From positions 186,001 to 250,000 of the forward strand of contig CAZTNW010000003.1 in the NCBI GenBank assembly GCA_964614945.1: a DNA stretch of 64,000 bases, given 5' to 3'. Under the pieces are notes generated by a model that saw only the letters and a program-made list of their open reading frames with translations, searched no databases and was not told where the DNA came from. A program made the position numbers and the translations under genes. The stretch is from CAZTNW01 sp964614945 (GTDB lineage Bacteria > Caldisericota > JANLFM01). Positions 49,646 through 57,565 of this stretch are shown here, piece after piece. The stretch's first letter is position 1, and each line of letters begins with the position of its first letter.

Positions 49646-51031
49646 ATGGCAGAGTCAGCAAGACGTGGCTTTAATCGGCCCACAGGGATGAAGTCCTTTC
49701 TCATAGTGTGGAGTGGCCAATTTCTCTCCCTCACCGGAAGCGGGATGACCGTATTCGCGCTTTCAATCTACATCTGGCAACTTACAGGGCAGGCTACCTC
49801 TTTCGCTCTACTCGTTTTCTTCGGGAGCTTGCCGCAACTGGTATTCAGTCCCTTCGCCGGTGCTTTGGTTGACCGCTGGAACCGCAAACTGACGATGATG
49901 CTGGCCGATATCGCCGGATTTGTGGTCAATATAGCCACGCTTGCTCTTATCATCTGGGGGAACCTCCTGATGTGGCATCTTTACGCCTTAGCCATCTTCA
50001 ACGGGGTGTTCCTCGCCTTCCAGTGGCCGGCTTACTCCGCCGCCATCTCCCTCATGATCGAGAAGAAACATTTCGCCCGTGCTTCCGCGCTTCTCTCCCT
50101 CGCACAGAGCGGATCGACAATCCTCGCCCCGATTATCGCCGCCGTCCTGATCATCTCGATCGGTATCCCAGGAATTATCATGCTTGACGCAGTCACCTTC
50201 CTCATCGCCATCGGGACGCTGATTATCGTCCTGATCCCGCAGCCGCCGAAAACCGGGCTGGCGATGAAATCTCAGAGCAACATATTCAAGGAGGCCGGCT
50301 TCGGCTTCCGCTACATATTTGGTCACCCTTCCCTTTTAGGCCTGCAGCTTACATTCTTCTTCGGCAACTTGCTCGCCTCCTTCGCCATGATCCTGGCTAC
50401 CCCCATGATCCTGGCCCACACCAACAACAATCCGACCGTGCTCGGCACTGTACAGACGGTAGCCGGGATAGGTGGGGTATTGGGGGGCCTGCTGATATCA
50501 ATCTGGGGAGGACCGAAGCTGCGCATACGCGGGGTTATCGGAGGCTGGTTCATCTCTTTCTGCGGCATTATCTTCCTCGGGCTGGCGAATACCACTGTGC
50601 TCTGGGCAGCGGCCCTTTTCCTCGAATCCTTCTCCATCCCCCTGGTAAATACATCGAATCAGGCTATCTGGCAGTCCAAGATCCCGCCGGAAATCCAGGG
50701 AAAAGTTTTCTCCGCCCGGCTTGTGATCGCGCAGATAGCTGGACCATTCTCCATGCTGGTCGCGGGACCGCTCGCTGACCGGGTCTTTGAGCCAGCGCTG
50801 AGCCAGGGGGGCAGCCTCTCCCAGCTTCTTGGGCCTATTTTTGGGGTCGGCCCCGGAAGCGGAATGTCCTTCATGATTTCAATCGCAGGATGCCTGGGTA
50901 TTATTGTCGCAATGACATGCTATCTTGTGCCTGCCATTCGCCGGGTGGAGAAGATTGTTCCCGACTTCACCCTGCCTGAAGCGGGCAAAGAGGGACTGGT
51001 GGGTTCGGGTGCGGCACCTCTCGCAGAGTAA
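49646..51031 (+). CDS. MFS transporter, macrolide-efflux (MefA)-like
   Basis: The 461-residue protein has twelve predicted helices and the MefA/EntS pattern: FLIVWSGQFLSLTGSGMTVFAL in helix 1, ALVDRWNRKLTMMLAD (motif A variant), FNGVFLAFQWPAYSAAISLM, then NIFKEAGFGFRYIFGHPSLLGLQ between the halves, and NQAIWQSKIPPEIQGKVFSARLVIAQIAGP. Members export macrolides or siderophores with protons; the substrate is unknown. GGAGGAG lies five bases before the ATG. Convergent with the BMC operon (35 bases apart). Confidence 0.9.
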   Translation: MAESARRGFNRPTGMKSFLIVWSGQFLSLTGSGMTVFALSIYIWQLTGQATSFALLVFFGSLPQLVFSPFAGALVDRWNRKLTMMLADIAGFVVNIATLALIIWGNLLMWHLYALAIFNGVFLAFQWPAYSAAISLMIEKKHFARASALLSLAQSGSTILAPIIAAVLIISIGIPGIIMLDAVTFLIAIGTLIIVLIPQPPKTGLAMKSQSNIFKEAGFGFRYIFGHPSLLGLQLTFFFGNLLASFAMILATPMILAHTNNNPTVLGTVQTVAGIGGVLGGLLISIWGGPKLRIRGVIGGWFISFCGIIFLGLANTTVLWAAALFLESFSIPLVNTSNQAIWQSKIPPEIQGKVFSARLVIAQIAGPFSMLVAGPLADRVFEPALSQGGSLSQLLGPIFGVGPGSGMSFMISIAGCLGIIVAMTCYLVPAIRRVEKIVPDFTLPEAGKEGLVGSGAAPLAE

Positions 51032-51066
51032 TTCGGGAATAAGGGATCGAGCTTTTAGCCTGGGTT

Positions 51067-51339
51067 TTATTCCTCTATAAACACAGAGTCAACGATGCCC
51101 ACAATCACTGAGATGACGCAGGCATCTGGGTTTTGAAGCACCTGGCGGGCACCGTTTCCCTCTCGATTGACGAGGACCGTGTCTCCGATTCCCGCGTGGG
51201 TGGTGTCCAGGGCCAGGAAGTCCTGATCAGGTGAATCCCCTTCAAGCCCGACAGGCTGGACGACCAGGAGCCTCCGGCCCTTGTAGTCCCGGTGGCTGAT
51301 GGTGCTTACGACAGTTCCCACTACTTTTCCCAGGGTCAT
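51067..51339 (-). CDS. BMC-P pentameric shell vertex protein 1
   Basis: The 90-residue protein is an EutN/CcmL-family pentamer that caps vertices of icosahedral microcompartment shells: LGKVVGTVVSTISHRDYKGRRLLVVQPV, a middle LALDTTHAGIGDTVLVNREGNGAR, and SVIVGIVDSVFIEE at the C-terminus. It is the last gene of the BMC operon and one of three BMC-P proteins, which differ in length and linker. The three may occupy different vertices. Confidence 0.93.
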   Translation of the reverse strand: MTLGKVVGTVVSTISHRDYKGRRLLVVQPVGLEGDSPDQDFLALDTTHAGIGDTVLVNREGNGARQVLQNPDACVISVIVGIVDSVFIEE

Positions 51340-51357
51340 TTTATTCCATTTTCTTCC

Positions 51358-51678
51358 TCAGCTGTACTCCTGCCGACCAGGACGTAGGATAAAATCGAAG
51401 GTCCCCTCGTCGAGGACTTCCAGTTCGTCCACAACCCCAACTATGGCCAAGTCCACGGGAACGAATTTCACATCCGGCAGGGCAAGGGATGCTTCCCGAG
51501 CGCGAACGAGCACGCAAAGATCCCCGGGGCCGGCGTCTACCACATCGGCCGCGACCTGAAGCGAGCCGACATCCTCCAATCTTTTATTCAGCGGCTGGAC
51601 GAGAAGGAGCTTTATCCCCTCTATTCCCTGATACTTGAACGTAGAGACCACCGTCCCCTTCACCTTGCCCAATAGCAT
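51358..51678 (-). CDS. BMC-P pentameric shell vertex protein 2
   Basis: The 106-residue EutN/CcmL protein has LLGKVKGTVVSTFKYQGIEGIKLLLVQPL, then ADVVDAGPGDLCVLVRAREA and LAIVGVVDELEV. Compared with the other two it has an insertion before the middle motif (NKRLEDVGSLQVA) and a 13-residue tail beyond the usual end. The glycine-rich end loop is modified (no GSSAR), so this may be a structural variant of the vertex. It lies four bases downstream of the 132-residue protein. Confidence 0.9.
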   Translation of the reverse strand: MLLGKVKGTVVSTFKYQGIEGIKLLLVQPLNKRLEDVGSLQVAADVVDAGPGDLCVLVRAREASLALPDVKFVPVDLAIVGVVDELEVLDEGTFDFILRPGRQEYS

Positions 51679-51682
51679 GCGC

Positions 51683-52081
51683 TCAGCTCAATCCTGTTTG
51701 GCTCATTACTCGCTGGATAATGGTCTCGAGCAATGTTTCGTCGACCTGGGAACCTAATTGGACTAAAACAGCAGCTCGAATGCGTTGCTTCAGGTCGGCC
51801 TGCTGTTTCTGTTGTTTCAGGTCGGCGCTCTCTTTCCCTCCGCCCAGCTGATCTTTCCTCGCGTCAGACAGGGAGCCCGTACCTAATTTGCGAGAAATAT
51901 AGGGACGAACCGGGGCACAGGGAGGATTCTCCGCTTGACCGAGGATGAGTTTCATTCCCAATCGTTGCGCTTTTTCGTAGGCTAACTCCGTGAGAACAAC
52001 ATCCTCTCCCGCCTCAAGGAGCAAGACCCCGTTCTTAAAGAGATCTTCGATATCCTTCTCGGTATAGAATTTCTTTGCCAT
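51683..52081 (-). CDS. BMC-associated protein of unknown function with Gln/Lys linker
   Basis: The 132-residue protein has an N-terminal block (residues 5-47: FYTEKDIEDLFKNGVLLLEAGEDVVLTELAYEKAQRLGMKL) like a module found at the N-terminus of EutT-type and other BMC proteins, a low-complexity middle with DLKQQKQQADLKQ, and a C-terminal amphipathic helix LLETIIQRVMSQTG that looks like an encapsulation peptide. It has no evident catalytic residues. Its place between shell genes suggests a scaffold or cargo-binding role. Confidence 0.75.
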   Translation of the reverse strand: MAKKFYTEKDIEDLFKNGVLLLEAGEDVVLTELAYEKAQRLGMKLILGQAENPPCAPVRPYISRKLGTGSLSDARKDQLGGGKESADLKQQKQQADLKQRIRAAVLVQLGSQVDETLLETIIQRVMSQTGLS

Positions 52082-52105
52082 CGTTGCCTCCTTTCCCGTC
52101 CCCTC

Positions 52106-52735
52106 TCAGGAACTCTCTCGTCCTTCCAGGCTTGCCAGGGACTGAATGGCGGCATTTCTGGCCGTCATAATTTCCGCCTCACTGCCGGAGAGCCACATCC
52201 TGCCGAAACGACCTACGGAGGAAACATGGATCAGCTTGATAGTCGCCGTCTTCTCCGCCTCATTGCAGGCGAAGTTGATATAGGCAGCCGGGGCGCATTC
52301 CAAAACAAGCATCGTTTCGCCGGGAACCAACATGCTTCCGCGACGGAACCGGTTTAAAAGCTGGGCCTGGTAGGGATCAACACGGGTGATAACCTGTGTG
52401 GAGACGACCTGGGGACGCAATCTTTCCCCCGTGGACAGTCCCAGACGCGTCAGCACCACTTCGCCTGCTGCGAGGACAGCGGCCTGGCTGTGCGAGTGAA
52501 CCTCGAACATGCCAAATTCTCGCTCGACAATCTGCGCTCCGGGTCTGGCCTCTGTAGCCTTAACCGCTATATCCACCACGCGAAAAACCTCGTTGCCGGG
52601 GGCCATCTCCACATAGAGAGCGGCCATTCCCTCAGTCGGCAGATCTCCCTGGGTAACAGTTCCCACGAAGGCGGCGAATTGCGGCTGCATCCGATCGAGA
52701 TAGCAATAACAACGCAGGGAAAAAGCTTCACTCAT
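52106..52735 (-). CDS. BMC-T tandem-domain trimeric shell protein
   Basis: The 209-residue protein contains two BMC domains in tandem. The first spans about residues 5-95 and the second about 100-200, the latter recognisable from VIHVSSVGRFGRMWLSGSEAEIMTARNAAI-type sequence (here IHVSSVGRFGRMWLSGSEAE). Such trimers form pseudohexameric tiles with a large central pore. ATG 52735 is chosen with GGAGGG upstream; the TTG at 52750 has none. It is the only BMC-T of the locus. Cysteines in the pore-lining region could hold a cofactor, but this is not shown. Confidence 0.85.
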   Translation of the reverse strand: MSEAFSLRCYCYLDRMQPQFAAFVGTVTQGDLPTEGMAALYVEMAPGNEVFRVVDIAVKATEARPGAQIVEREFGMFEVHSHSQAAVLAAGEVVLTRLGLSTGERLRPQVVSTQVITRVDPYQAQLLNRFRRGSMLVPGETMLVLECAPAAYINFACNEAEKTATIKLIHVSSVGRFGRMWLSGSEAEIMTARNAAIQSLASLEGRESS

Positions 52736-52760
52736 TGACCTTCCCTCCAATCGATTTCTT

Positions 52761-53609
52761 TCAGTGGAGCGGGTTGTGCCAGGCTATTCCCAGGGGTGTG
52801 ATGAAAACAGGGTTAGGGGGTATGGAGGTTCGAACGCCTGTGTAGTCCTGGATGACATCGGCCATCCCTTGGAAGGCAGACCCTCCGCCGACCAGGGTAA
52901 TCGAGCTGACGTTCCAGCTGCGTGTATGCCGGACGATAATCGAGGCCACTTTTTCCATCACCGGGCGCACGAGGGTATAAAACCTCGCTTGCTCATCCTT
53001 GTTCAGTTTGAGCGTTTCAGCCTGTTCGAAAGGAATTCCCAGGGCGCCTGCCAGGACGAGGGAAAAGTGCGTGCCCCCGGTAGGCTCATCCGCAGTATAG
53101 ACCACATTCCCGTCGCGCAGCACAGCGATCCCGGTGGTGCCGCCGCCCACGTCCACAATCGCGCCGTCGCGCAGGTGAAGAATGTTGTTGGCGGCCTCAG
53201 GCTCACTGACCAAGCCACTGCAAGCCATCCCCGCAGCTTCAACAGTGTGCGCTGTGGCCCGCACTTCCGCCAGAGGGACACCGGGAGGATAACCTGTGGC
53301 CGCCTGTTTCAATTCTCGTCCGATTCGCCTTTCCACCCTTTGTTTCATCTCTCGTACGAGGTCAACGGCCCCGATGAAATCAACGACCAGGCCGTCCCGC
53401 ACCACCTTTGTGAACTGCCATTCCCCGGCCAAAGGCTTACCGTCTTCGCCGAGGACGACAAGCACTAGGTAGGCGGTCCCCAGATCGACCCCTACTCTCA
53501 GCCGATAATCCTGATCCGCCTTGATCGGCTGAGCGATTTCGGAGAGATGCCTGGGGAGAATCCGGCTTTCGGCAAGCGCGAGGTATTTCTCGAGGCTCAC
53601 TCCGTCCAA
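52761..53609 (-). CDS. eutJ: EutJ-like actin/Hsp70-fold chaperone
   Basis: The 282-residue protein has an ATPase fold with VGVDLGTAYLVLVVLGEDG (phosphate 1), the central AIVDVGGGTTGIAVLRDGNVV (phosphate 2), and SSITLVGGGSAFQGMADVIQ (adenosine motif), the Hsp70/actin/EutJ arrangement. EutJ is thought to assist assembly or reactivation of ethanolamine-compartment enzymes. Here no ethanolamine lyase is present, so it likely serves this BMC's own enzymes. The start is TTG 53609 with AAGGAAAA upstream; three bases after bmcH. Confidence 0.88.
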   Translation of the reverse strand: MDGVSLEKYLALAESRILPRHLSEIAQPIKADQDYRLRVGVDLGTAYLVLVVLGEDGKPLAGEWQFTKVVRDGLVVDFIGAVDLVREMKQRVERRIGRELKQAATGYPPGVPLAEVRATAHTVEAAGMACSGLVSEPEAANNILHLRDGAIVDVGGGTTGIAVLRDGNVVYTADEPTGGTHFSLVLAGALGIPFEQAETLKLNKDEQARFYTLVRPVMEKVASIIVRHTRSWNVSSITLVGGGSAFQGMADVIQDYTGVRTSIPPNPVFITPLGIAWHNPLH

Positions 53610-53612
53610 ATA

Positions 53613-53963
53613 CTATTTTCCTTTCGCTTCAGTTGAGATAGGCTTGGCCTCGCCGCGTCCGCCGAAACTGCCCTTGCTGCTCTTCGGTAAGATCATCTCC
53701 ACCTCGGAGTGCGGCCGGGGGATCACATGAACGGAGACCAGCTCACCTACCCGCTTGGCGGCAGCAGCGCCCGCATCGGTGGCGGCCTTTACCGCTCCGA
53801 CATCGCCGCGTACCATCACGGTCACATAACCGCCGCCCACGTATTCCGATCCGATCAGCAGAACGTTCGCCGCCTTCACCATTGCATCGGCGGCTTCGAT
53901 CGCACCGACTAGACCCCGCGTCTCAACCATTCCCAGCGCGATCAAAGAAGTGTCTAAAGCCAT
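53613..53963 (-). CDS. BMC-H hexameric shell protein
   Basis: The 116-residue protein is a single BMC domain: ALGMVETRGLVGAIEAADAMVKAANVLLIGSEYVGGGYVTVMVRGDVGAVKAATDAGAAAAKRVGELVSVHVIPRPH, like EutM/PduA, the hexagonal facet tile. A short disordered Ser/Gly/Lys tail follows. ATG 53963 is chosen with AAGGAGAAAAGA directly upstream; the longer frame to 53984 is not needed. It is the only BMC-H of the locus, so it should form most of the shell. Confidence 0.95.
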   Translation of the reverse strand: MALDTSLIALGMVETRGLVGAIEAADAMVKAANVLLIGSEYVGGGYVTVMVRGDVGAVKAATDAGAAAAKRVGELVSVHVIPRPHSEVEMILPKSSKGSFGGRGEAKPISTEAKGK

Positions 53964-53994
53964 TCTTTTCTCCTTTCTTTCCACTTTCTTCTCT

Positions 53995-55455
53995 TTACGA
54001 CTTGCTCAGAAGAATTTCACTTATTGCCCGGCGTACCGCCTGTTCGAGCTCCGCAAGCGAAGGCCCAGCGGGAAGTCCGTCAGGCAGGAAAGCCTCTGGG
54101 GGTGGGGCGACAGTCTCGTAGGCCAGCCGTTTAATGTTGACCAGGTGATGGGCAGAAATATTGTCGCCCGTTATCGCGCCTCCCAGTCCGCCTGGAGCCA
54201 GGGTGAGAGAGGGCATCACGCCTGAGGTAAAACCTATCGCCCCCAGTGTACCCATGGTGTTTACCAGGATGCGGAAGACCGGTTTCTCCAGCCCAAAGGC
54301 CATGATCGCCTTTTCGTCCCTCGCGTAAATAATCTGAGTGTGACCTCTTCCACCCGTCTCGATGATGGAAATTGAGGCCTCGCAGCCCTGCTCCCATCCA
54401 TCCGCTACGTACCAGCCGAGAACTGTGGTCAGCTTCTCCCGCGACAGCGGCTCCTCCTTTCCTGCCTTTCGCAGGGGGACGAGGAGTACCCTGGTATCTT
54501 CCGGGACCTTGAAGCCTGCATAATCGGCCACGTATTTTGCGGATTTTCCGATGACCGCCGCGTTCATAGCGCCATCGGCATGGAACAGGCTGCGGCGCAA
54601 TAGTCCGCTTTCCCTCTCGTCTGCGAAATACGCGCCTTCAGCTCTCATCAGTTCGGCCAGCTGACCTGAAACGGGGCGGTCGGCGATGACCGATTGCTCA
54701 GTGGAGCAGATCGTAGAATGATCGAAAGCCTTTGACGCCACGATATAACGGGCCGCTTTCTCGATGTCCGCGCTGCGATCCACGTAGACGGGGACATTCC
54801 CCGGGCCAACGCCATAAGCTGGCTTCCCCGTGGAGTGAGCGGCCTTCACCATCGCCGCTCCGCCTGTAGCCAGTATGATCGCGGTCTGCCTGTGACTCAT
54901 GAGTTCCTGGGTGCCGGCGAGGGAAATGTTTTGCATGCAACCGATCAATCCTCGAGGCGCCCCTGCCTTTTCCGCAGCGAGGGACATGGTCCGCACTGCC
55001 TCATAGCTGCATTTGACAGCAGCCGGATGAGGGGAGAACACGATGGCGTTGCGGGCTTTCAGGGCAACCAGGGACTTGAACAGAACAGTTGAAGTTGGGT
55101 TGGTGGAAGGAATGAGGGCAGCAATCACCCCCATCGGCCAGGCAATCTCATACAGGCGGCGCTCCGGATCGGAACGAATCACCCCTACTGTTTTGAGATC
55201 GCGGATGCTTTTCCAGACAACTCTGGAGGCGAACTCGTTCTTGAGTTTTTTATGGCGGGCCACTCCATATCCCGTCTCCTCCTGAGCCAGGCGGCCCAAT
55301 CTCTCCCCGGCCTGAAAACCGGCCTCAGCCATAGCTGCACAGACGCAATCCACCTCTGCCTGCGATGCTTTTCTCCAAGATTGCCAGGCTTCGTCGGCTG
55401 CGCCGACCAGATCGCGCGCTTCCTGCGCAGAAGCGAGGTCCTGATCGAGCTTCAT
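53995..55455 (-). CDS. CoA-acylating aldehyde dehydrogenase (EutE/PduP-like)
   Basis: The 486-residue protein has the acylating ALDH pattern: WPMGVIAALIPSTNPTSTVLFKSLVALKARNAIVFSPHP, ATGGAAMVKAAHSTGKPAYGVGPGNVPVYVD, the nucleophile Cys250 in FDHSTICSTEQSV and late FGLEKPVFRILVNTMGTLGAIG. It turns an aldehyde plus CoA into acyl-CoA with NAD+. The C-terminal helix LAELEQAVRRAISEILLSK (residues about 467-486) looks like an encapsulation peptide, placed unusually at the C-terminus (PduP has it at the N-terminus). It lies in the middle of the BMC operon. Confidence 0.92.
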   Translation of the reverse strand: MKLDQDLASAQEARDLVGAADEAWQSWRKASQAEVDCVCAAMAEAGFQAGERLGRLAQEETGYGVARHKKLKNEFASRVVWKSIRDLKTVGVIRSDPERRLYEIAWPMGVIAALIPSTNPTSTVLFKSLVALKARNAIVFSPHPAAVKCSYEAVRTMSLAAEKAGAPRGLIGCMQNISLAGTQELMSHRQTAIILATGGAAMVKAAHSTGKPAYGVGPGNVPVYVDRSADIEKAARYIVASKAFDHSTICSTEQSVIADRPVSGQLAELMRAEGAYFADERESGLLRRSLFHADGAMNAAVIGKSAKYVADYAGFKVPEDTRVLLVPLRKAGKEEPLSREKLTTVLGWYVADGWEQGCEASISIIETGGRGHTQIIYARDEKAIMAFGLEKPVFRILVNTMGTLGAIGFTSGVMPSLTLAPGGLGGAITGDNISAHHLVNIKRLAYETVAPPPEAFLPDGLPAGPSLAELEQAVRRAISEILLSKS

Positions 55456-55480
55456 GTTTTCCTCCCGGCCCCGAACATTC

Positions 55481-55774
55481 CTATCTCGACTTTATGAACA
55501 CCGTTTCTCCGTCCACTTCCAGTGAATCGATCACGGACATGATCACCGCATCGACCGGGGTGTCCTTCGTCATCGTCGTTTGCCTGGCCGAGGAACCAGC
55601 ACAGGTAAGGACGAGATCCCCCACCCCCGCATCGACTGTGTCCACAGCAACAAAGGGTTTCCCCACGGGGCTACCGTGCTCGTCCGTCTGGCGGACGATT
55701 AGAAGTTTCCGTCCCGTCAATTTTTCATCCTTGATTGTAGAGACAGTGGTACCGATCACTCTGGCGATCAACAT
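55481..55774 (-). CDS. BMC-P pentameric shell vertex protein 3
   Basis: The 97-residue EutN/CcmL protein has LIARVIGTTVSTIKDEKLTGRKLLIVRQ, AVDTVDAGVGDLVLTCAGSSARQT (the conserved GSSAR loop) and VIMSVIDSLEV. It is the most canonical of the three BMC-P proteins here. It sits between deoC and the aldehyde dehydrogenase gene, away from the other two. Confidence 0.95.
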   Translation of the reverse strand: MLIARVIGTTVSTIKDEKLTGRKLLIVRQTDEHGSPVGKPFVAVDTVDAGVGDLVLTCAGSSARQTTMTKDTPVDAVIMSVIDSLEVDGETVFIKSR

Positions 55775-55810
55775 GCTCCTCGTCCTCCTTAATTCAGTAG
55801 CCCTTTTCCT

Positions 55811-56713
55811 TTAAAAAGGAGGGGCCTTTTCATCGGCGGGACCCTGAATGATCTTCACACCAGCACTGGCCCCGATGCGGGTGGCTCCGGCTTTAATCAT
55901 GTTCTCTGCCTCCTCGTAAGTGCGCACCCCACCGGCCGCCTTCACTCCCATTTCCGGGCCAACCACTCGTCGTATGAGCTCCACATCGTGCACTGTGGCC
56001 CCACCTGAGGCGAACCCGGTCGATGTTTTCACGAAATCCGCGCCTGCTTCCTTGGCCAGAAGACAGGCGATCGTCTTCTCCTCGTCGGTCAGGAGAGCAG
56101 CCTCGATGATAACTTTGACCAGGGCTCCGCCGGCGTGAGCTGCCTTCACAACCCCCCCTATATCTTTCGCCACGAGCTCCAGATCACGTGCCTTCAGCGC
56201 CCCGATGTTAATTACCATATCGATCTCCCTCGCACCGTGCTCAATCGCGTTCTGTGTCTCAAATGCCTTCACCTCGGGTGCGGTTGCACCGAGGGGAAAA
56301 CCGATCACCGTGCAGACTTTGACCGACGAATCCTCGAGCAACTGGGAGCAGAGTCTAACCCAGGTAGGATTCACACAGACAGAAGCGAAGCCGTACTTGC
56401 GTGCCTCGAAGCACAACTGGGCGACCTGTTCCGGAGTGGCATCCGGCTTGAGCAAGGTGTGGTCGATCAATTTGGCCAGTCTCAGATCCTGCGGGATGAC
56501 CCCGACTGTGGAGGAAAGCCTTTCCGCTCCGGCACTGACCACCTTCCCCGCGCGGTCGAAACAGGTCTTCAGGCACATGCCTTCCGCGCAGGACAGATGG
56601 CACTGGAGAGCTCCGGGAATTGCCTCGACCTCCTGCCGCTCGAGCATGGTGATTAGCACCTCCCGAGCTATGATCTCCACCAGCTGCTCGATGGTCTTGA
56701 GATCATGAATCAT
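55811..56713 (-). CDS. deoC: Deoxyribose-phosphate aldolase with cysteine-rich N-terminal extension
   Basis: The 300-residue protein has an aldolase domain from about residue 77: LAKLIDHTLLKPDATPEQV, VKVCTVIGFPLGATAPEVKAFE, the Schiff-base region VKVIIEAALLTDEE, FVKTSTGFASGGATVHDVELIRR and GVKAAGGVRTYEEAE. It cleaves 2-deoxyribose 5-phosphate to acetaldehyde and glyceraldehyde 3-phosphate. The first 75 residues are extra: an amphipathic helix (EQLVEIIAREVLITML) like an encapsulation peptide, then Cys38-x3-Cys42-x4-Cys47-x3-Cys51. Ordinary DeoC lacks these. It overlaps the rpiB-like gene by 11 bases. Acetaldehyde would feed the acylating dehydrogenase. Confidence 0.92.
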   Translation of the reverse strand: MIHDLKTIEQLVEIIAREVLITMLERQEVEAIPGALQCHLSCAEGMCLKTCFDRAGKVVSAGAERLSSTVGVIPQDLRLAKLIDHTLLKPDATPEQVAQLCFEARKYGFASVCVNPTWVRLCSQLLEDSSVKVCTVIGFPLGATAPEVKAFETQNAIEHGAREIDMVINIGALKARDLELVAKDIGGVVKAAHAGGALVKVIIEAALLTDEEKTIACLLAKEAGADFVKTSTGFASGGATVHDVELIRRVVGPEMGVKAAGGVRTYEEAENMIKAGATRIGASAGVKIIQGPADEKAPPF

Positions 56714-57332
56714 GGGCCTCCCCTTTCTTCAGGTACTGTTTTTCGATGTCTACGATCTTCTGCACGCGTCGCGCATGCCTTCCACCAGCGAACTCCGTAG
56801 AAAGCCAAACTCTCAGGATCTGTTTGGCCAGGTTCACTCCGATGAGGCCGGCCCCCAGCGCGAGCACGTTGGTGTCGTTGTGCTCCCTGCCGTTCAGGGC
56901 CGAAGAATAATCGTAAGCCATTCCGGCTCGTACCCCAGGAACCTTGTTAGCCACAATGCAGCTGCCGATGCCTGCCCCGTCAACGATGACCCCGCGCCAG
57001 GCTTCCCCGGAACCGACCATCTTGGCCACCTCGTGCGCGAAATCGGGGTAATCGACGGCTTCCCGACCTTCCGTACCAATATCGACGGTCTGGAACCCGA
57101 GCCTCCTCAGTTCTACCTTGAGGATTTCCTTGAGCTCGAACCCGCCATGGTCAGCGCCAATCGCCACAACTTGGCCGGGGTCCTTCCCGGAACCCTTCGC
57201 TGCCCCATCGAGGCCTGGTGAGGGAAACTGGATGTGCGTGCCCGCTCCCTGGGAAATCCCCAGGACCTGGCGCACCACGCGCTGAACAATTTCCTGAATA
57301 TCGGCTTCCCGTATGTCCGCTCTCTCTTTCAT
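56703..57332 (-). CDS. RpiB-like sugar-phosphate isomerase with encapsulation peptide
   Basis: The 209-residue protein has a ~55-residue N-terminal extension with helix IQEIVQRVVRQVLG (an encapsulation peptide), then an RpiB domain: AIGADHGGFELKEILK, VDYPDFAHEVA, DGAGIGSCIVANKVPGVRAGMAYD, REHNDTNVLALGAG and AGGRHARRV. RpiB converts ribose 5-phosphate and ribulose 5-phosphate. The usual catalytic Cys of the CGTGIG motif is Asp (DGAGIG), as in some galactose-6-phosphate-isomerase-like members, so the substrate may differ. First gene of the BMC operon, driven by a strong promoter; the ATG lacks a clear ribosome site. Confidence 0.88.
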   Translation of the reverse strand: MKERADIREADIQEIVQRVVRQVLGISQGAGTHIQFPSPGLDGAAKGSGKDPGQVVAIGADHGGFELKEILKVELRRLGFQTVDIGTEGREAVDYPDFAHEVAKMVGSGEAWRGVIVDGAGIGSCIVANKVPGVRAGMAYDYSSALNGREHNDTNVLALGAGLIGVNLAKQILRVWLSTEFAGGRHARRVQKIVDIEKQYLKKGEAHDS

Positions 57333-57371
57333 CTATATTTTGCTCAATTAAGTGGTAATGACTACATGATG

Positions 57372-57406
57372 ACATGACATTATAATAATTGAAGGACAAT
57401 TGTCAA
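57372..57406 (-). promoter_or_regulatory. Strong promoter of the BMC operon with overlapping palindrome
   Basis: On the minus strand TTGACA (57406-57401), 16 bp, TATAAT (57384-57379) is a consensus sigma-A promoter, predicted start about 57372, 40 bases before the rpiB ATG. The palindrome GACAATTGTC (57395-57404) overlaps the -35. An imperfect dyad ATGTCATCATGTAGTCAT also follows the -10. Both are candidate sites for the GntR regulator. Confidence 0.75.
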
Positions 57407-57496
57407 GAGAAGGAGAAAAGAAATTTTTCTCCAAAACGAAGGATTCTGCTCGTGGAGGGTTCTGCTTCTGGGAAGTTGATCCTCCTCGGCAGTGAG

Positions 57497-57508
57497 AGGA
57501 CATGTCCT
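57497..57508. promoter_or_regulatory. Perfect palindrome AGGACATGTCCT in the gntR-rpiB interval
   Basis: A 12-bp perfect palindrome about 100 bases upstream of the BMC promoter. Its GGACA/TGTCC half sites match those of the palindrome at 57395-57404 (spacing differs by two bases). It may be a second operator. Confidence 0.4.
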
Positions 57509-57565
57509 TTCCCCGCCTGAACCACGGTGCCCGCGGGAGAATCGTTCCCTGGAGAAGGGGGCTAT

